Positions 7,059-7,543 of a stretch of 7,543 nucleotides of DNA are shown one piece after another. Position numbers and translations under genes: made by a program. The notes beneath the pieces were generated by a model that worked only from the letters and a program-made list of their open reading frames with translations, was not told the DNA's origin and did no database searches. The DNA is from Chitinophagaceae bacterium. GTDB taxonomy: Bacteria > Bacteroidota > Bacteroidia > Chitinophagales > Chitinophagaceae. Positions within the stretch are counted from its first letter, which is position 1; every line of letters begins with the position of its first letter. The stretch spans positions 1 through 7,543 of the forward strand of contig JAHEZA010000101.1 of NCBI GenBank assembly GCA_023251335.1, written 5' to 3'.

Positions 7059-7070
7059 TGTCATTTTGTC
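7059..7070 (+). promoter_or_regulatory. TGTC-repeat element upstream of the grpE promoter
   Basis: TGTCATTTTGTC contains two TGTC copies eight bases apart, about 13 nt upstream of the -33 of the grpE promoter. A third TGTC lies between the -33 and -7 (7096-7099). The position suits a binding site for a heat-shock regulator, but no regulator can be named. It is not a CIRCE element (TTAGCACTC-N9-GAGTGCTAA). The rest of the 128-nt spacer 7022-7149 holds no gene and no evident terminator for the 6680 gene. Confidence 0.25.
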
Positions 7071-7081
7071 CCATATTACTT

Positions 7082-7120
7082 ATTGGCAAAAAGTTTGTCT
7101 GTACTACCTTTGCAGCCAAT
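7082..7120 (+). repeat. ATTGGC/GCCAAT inverted repeat bracketing the grpE promoter
   Basis: ATTGGC (7082-7087) overlaps the -33 element and its exact inverted copy GCCAAT (7115-7120) sits at the predicted transcription start. The half-site centres are 33 bp apart, about three helical turns. This could be a two-site operator; six-base arms are short enough that chance is a real possibility. Confidence 0.35.
7083..7112 (+). promoter_or_regulatory. Bacteroidota-type promoter for grpE
   Basis: TTG (7083-7085), a 19-nt spacer and TACCTTTG (7105-7112) match the TTG/TAnnTTTG housekeeping promoter exactly. Transcription should begin near 7117-7120, giving a 5' leader of about 30 nt before ATG 7150. 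The leader is AT-rich without a Shine-Dalgarno, which is normal for Bacteroidota. Confidence 0.7.
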
Positions 7121-7149
7121 TTATAACATGATAAAAAAATCATAACGAC

Positions 7150-7543
7150 ATGGAAGAAAACGAGTTTAACAACCCCGTAGATGAAATGGAAAATACCCAA
7201 CCACAGGAAGTCGACGATAAAATAGAAGAGAATGACATAGAAAATTTACGCCAGGATAACCCAACGGAAGAAAGTGTGGCATTCCAAAAATTGAAGGATG
7301 AGCTAGAAGAACAAAAAGATAAATACATTCGCCTCTTTGCTGAATTTGATAATTATAAAAGACGTACTTCTAAAGAAGCAATAGAACTAAGGCAAACTGC
7401 AGGCAAGGAAATTATCATTTCATTGCTGGATGTATTGGATGATATCGATAGGGCAGAGAAACAACTTCAGGAAAGTGAAACCGATAAAACGCTGAAGGAA
7501 GGAATCATGCTGGTGTTTGAGAAGTTTAGAAAAACATTGCAAT
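7150..7543 (+). CDS. grpE: GrpE nucleotide-exchange factor, N-terminal part (cut by window edge)
   Basis: GrpE is the cytoplasmic co-chaperone that makes DnaK release ADP, closing the DnaK-DnaJ folding cycle; it also acts as a thermosensor through its long helices. The window holds 131 residues of a protein usually 180-200 long. Residues 1-44 are a low-complexity acidic tail rich in E, D and N. The long paired helix follows from about 45 (FQKLKDELEEQKDKY). It contains the conserved LFAEFDNYKRRTSKE (62-76) and a LLDVLDDIDRA stretch (92-102) matching the LLPVIDSLDRA region of E. coli GrpE. The end of the helical domain and the C-terminal beta domain that contacts DnaK lie past the edge. ATG 7150 is the natural start: it follows a good promoter and precedes the acidic tail. 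In Bacteroidota grpE is often followed by dnaJ, which would be outside this window. Confidence 0.95.
   Translation, partial: MEENEFNNPVDEMENTQPQEVDDKIEENDIENLRQDNPTEESVAFQKLKDELEEQKDKYIRLFAEFDNYKRRTSKEAIELRQTAGKEIIISLLDVLDDIDRAEKQLQESETDKTLKEGIMLVFEKFRKTLQ

Noticed and set aside
7128..7145. Five-codon frame ATG-ATA-AAA-AAA-TCA-TAA ending four bases before the grpE start, as a possible leader peptide.
   Set aside because: Such a short A-rich frame is likely chance. It has no regulatory codon pattern and no attenuator structure is visible.

Overview
The window looks like ordinary chromosome from a Bacteroidota bacterium, most likely a Chitinophagaceae or related Sphingobacteriia lineage. The evidence is AT-rich DNA, several TAnnTTTG-type -7 boxes (the Bacteroidota housekeeping promoter), weak or absent Shine-Dalgarno sites, a type IX secretion (T9SS) type A sorting domain, and protein sequences that read like that group. 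The exact genus is inference.

Layout. Four genes lie on the minus strand, read from right to left: an MFS drug/siderophore-type exporter (5125-6411), a large 4-alpha-glucanotransferase with two N-terminal starch-binding domains (2198-4888), an enolase-superfamily dipeptide epimerase overlapping it by 4 bp (1185-2201), and, after a 405-nt gap with no gene, the first two thirds of homogentisate 1,2-dioxygenase (1-779, running off the left edge). On the right, divergent from the exporter, two genes lie on the plus strand: a very small secreted protein consisting of little more than a signal peptide and a T9SS sorting domain (6680-7021), and the start of the heat-shock nucleotide-exchange factor grpE (7150 to the right edge).

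How the genes relate. Only the glucanotransferase/epimerase pair is clearly one transcriptional and translational unit (ATGA overlap). One gene serves maltose/glycogen metabolism and the other probably peptidoglycan-peptide or dipeptide metabolism. The other genes appear to be independent units: tyrosine/phenylalanine catabolism (hmgA), export (MFS) and protein folding (grpE, whose dnaJ partner may lie beyond the edge). Candidate promoters of the form TTG-N19-TAnnTTTG precede both plus-strand genes. A weaker one (N22) precedes the glucanotransferase, and an 8-bp inverted repeat separates it from the exporter.

I see no CRISPR array, insertion sequence, tRNA/rRNA, prophage or defence locus, and nothing I would call a new multi-gene system. 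The best leads are the stand-alone sorting-domain protein with its TTG, possibly leaderless, start; the DPE2-like glucanotransferase and its unexpected coupling to a dipeptide epimerase; and the inverted repeat that brackets the grpE promoter.
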